Positions 62,726-64,000 of a stretch of 64,000 nucleotides of DNA are shown here, one piece after another (the stretch's first letter is position 1; every line of letters starts with the position of its first letter). The stretch is from Niastella vici. GTDB lineage: Bacteria; Bacteroidota; Bacteroidia; Chitinophagales; Chitinophagaceae. The position numbers and the translations under genes are program-made. The notes under the pieces are model-generated. The model had not been told where the DNA came from. It made no database searches and saw only the letters and a list, made by a program, of their open reading frames with translations. The DNA lies in assembly GCF_002077945.1 (NCBI RefSeq), contig NZ_LVYD01000042.1, positions 310,001 through 374,000 on the forward strand. The letters are read 5' to 3'.

Positions 62726-63271
62726 CTATTCGTCTGACGCGCCTAATGGTTTTTTGCCGCCATCTTCATCGAGGTCCACATCGGGAAGATCCTGTTCCTC
62801 ATCCATGAGGGCTATAACCTTTTTTGTTTTTGTTTTCTTTTGCCCGGTTTTTTTAAAAGACAAATAGCGTCTTTTATCATTCTGATCGTCTCTTTCGTCA
62901 ATGCGCAGGTATACTTCAATGGTGGGATCGGCCGACAAATTTACTTCTGCACAAACAACCCGCTGCATAGTTATATCAACAGGATAACTTAGGAACGGAT
63001 TGGGTCTTCGCTGTGGTTCATATTGTGTTTTATGGCCATTTAATGGTTTAACACCAGCCATGTCGTTCAATGGAATTTTCAACTTTTCCTTACCGGTGCT
63101 TCTTTCAATTACTCTGAAAAATCGTTGTTCATTGGCTTTGTTGGCGTTCACTACCTCAAAAATGACATCGAACCTTGCATTCCTGGAAATACTGCAGGGT
63201 TTCCCGGCTTTCAGGAACCTGAATACCCTTTCCATGCCGGCGTTAATGTCGCAATTAACAGGTTTTGACAT
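62726..63271 (-). CDS. Unknown partner of the clostripain-like peptidase
   Basis: This 181-residue cytosolic protein is not one I recognise. Its first ~130 residues form a compact domain with CDINAGMERVFRFLKAGKPC and YPVDITMQRVVCAEVNLSADPTIEVYLRIDE (in parts), with three or four Cys residues (positions 8, 26, and one at VVCAEV). A lysine/threonine stretch (KKTGQKKTKTKK) precedes a very acidic tail (DEEQDLPDVDLDEDGGKK). The tail could be a protein-interaction or cleavage segment for the adjacent peptidase. It is the first gene of the pair; the association with the peptidase is by position only. Confidence 0.65.
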   Translation of the reverse strand: MSKPVNCDINAGMERVFRFLKAGKPCSISRNARFDVIFEVVNANKANEQRFFRVIERSTGKEKLKIPLNDMAGVKPLNGHKTQYEPQRRPNPFLSYPVDITMQRVVCAEVNLSADPTIEVYLRIDERDDQNDKRRYLSFKKTGQKKTKTKKVIALMDEEQDLPDVDLDEDGGKKPLGASDE

Positions 63272-63505
63272 AATACAGAAATTGATTGGTTAATAATAAA
63301 GGGTGCACGCCGACAAAAGTTCTTAAAATAAGAATGCGAAAAAACGGTGTTTTAACCCTTTTACATTTGTGCCCTGTATTTTATAGTGCGTCAGCAACTT
63401 ACCCAGATAAACCCATACGCCACCCCGTTAATGTAATGCATCAGATGAGGTGTTTTTCTTATCTTAGTAGCCTTCCTGATTAACAATTATTAACCATTTG
63501 CACCT

Positions 63506-64000
63506 TTGAGATCCCTCGTTGTTGACATACGTTATTATGCAGGTGTAGCAACCTGTTCATTTATAATGACCCTCGTTTGCCTTTTGCCGCTTTCTGCGGC
63601 TTCCCAGGGCAAAAGCATGTACGACATTACACAGGTACACATCCCCGGTATTAACATCCGTTGTATAACAGAAGATCGTAATGGCTTTTTGTGGATTGGC
63701 ACCCAGGACGACCTCATCAGGTTCGATTCAAGATCTTTCAAGCTCTATAATAAAGGGCGCGATTCCAAAACTTCCATCGGCGGTTCCGACATTCGCGACA
63801 TTACCGAATCAACCGATGGCATCTGGGTCACCAGCACCCAGGGCGGCCTCGATAAAATAAACAAAACAACCAGCAACCCGGTACTGCATATTTCACAAAG
63901 CCGCTTCCCCCAATTAGGTTCCCGCACCATCACTTCCTTATTACATCTTGATACTATTTTATATATAGGGACCGAAAAGGGTTTGTACAGTTATCACCTG
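63506..64000 (+). CDS. Propeller-type sensor (two-component-like), N-terminal part
   Basis: The frame is open from a TAA at 63491 through the window end and is incomplete at 3'. TTG 63506 is preferred as start: it gives MRSLVVDIRYYAGVATCSFIM and a complete signal peptide ending SAASQ; the ATG at 63566 would shorten it. After that, ITEDRNGFLWIGTQDDLIRFD and DIRDITESTDGIWVTSTQGGLDKIN, then LYIGTEKGLYSYHL, are Reg_prop propeller repeats as in the hybrid sensor at 31.4 kb. It is probably another periplasmic-propeller sensor kinase or regulator. The kinase part is not in this window. Confidence 0.75.
   Translation, partial: MRSLVVDIRYYAGVATCSFIMTLVCLLPLSAASQGKSMYDITQVHIPGINIRCITEDRNGFLWIGTQDDLIRFDSRSFKLYNKGRDSKTSIGGSDIRDITESTDGIWVTSTQGGLDKINKTTSNPVLHISQSRFPQLGSRTITSLLHLDTILYIGTEKGLYSYHL

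Overview
The window looks like a chromosomal segment of a soil- or plant-associated Bacteroidota, most likely in the Chitinophagaceae (Niastella/Chitinophaga type). This is inferred from two SusC/SusD pairs, T9SS C-terminal sorting domains, SprB-like repeats, a periplasmic-propeller hybrid sensor kinase, DUF4998/DUF5000 surface lipoproteins and TAnnTTTG-type promoter fragments. No marker gene fixes the species.

Layout. (1) 1-31.1 kb is mainly a glycan-degradation region, mostly on the minus strand. It holds a GH36 tail, an alginate-lyase-family protein, a six-hairpin glycosidase, GH97, GH105, a DUF1080 protein, GH29, SusD-SusC, GH28 polygalacturonase, two surface lipoproteins and a second SusD-SusC. 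The combination suggests pectin or rhamnogalacturonan with fucosyl and galactosyl side chains. A plus-strand hybrid sensor kinase (31.4-35.6 kb) is divergent from the second susC. Housekeeping and unknown genes (CYTH, TPR, DUF5063, a 21-bp minisatellite) interrupt the start. A complete tetR-emrA-emrB-tolC efflux operon, with two matching TetR-type operators, sits inside the carbohydrate region.

(2) 35.9-39.4 kb is a DNA-damage cassette: an HTH gene divergent from a umuD'-umuC-unknown-SRAP operon. The UmuD protein begins exactly at the usual self-cleavage point and its catalytic lysine is arginine. Two tandem AGTA-N6-TACT sites lie in its promoter region. (3) 39.8-48.6 kb carries secreted T9SS cargo proteins, aminopeptidase P, an alpha/beta hydrolase and one small minus-strand ORF facing a bidirectional terminator. 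(4) 48.7-50.1 kb is a tRNA locus: intact tRNA-Ala(GGC), a truncated tRNA-like copy, an AT-rich orphan gene and a further D-arm fragment, which looks like an old insertion site.

(5) 50.1-60.6 kb has small accessory genes, then the most unusual locus: a P-loop (NMP-kinase-like) protein next to a 769-residue fusion of class I HMG-CoA reductase with an APH-type kinase domain. A SNF2 helicase is divergent from it. (6) 61.2-63.3 kb is a two-gene unit of an unknown acidic-tailed protein and a cytosolic clostripain-like cysteine peptidase. The window ends inside another propeller sensor gene that starts with TTG.

Two loci are the best candidates for undescribed biology. One is the kinase plus HMGR-kinase pair, which could make and phosphorylate mevalonate or a related 3-hydroxy-3-methyl acid. 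The other is the clostripain-like pair. Both functional readings are inference from motifs and gene order.
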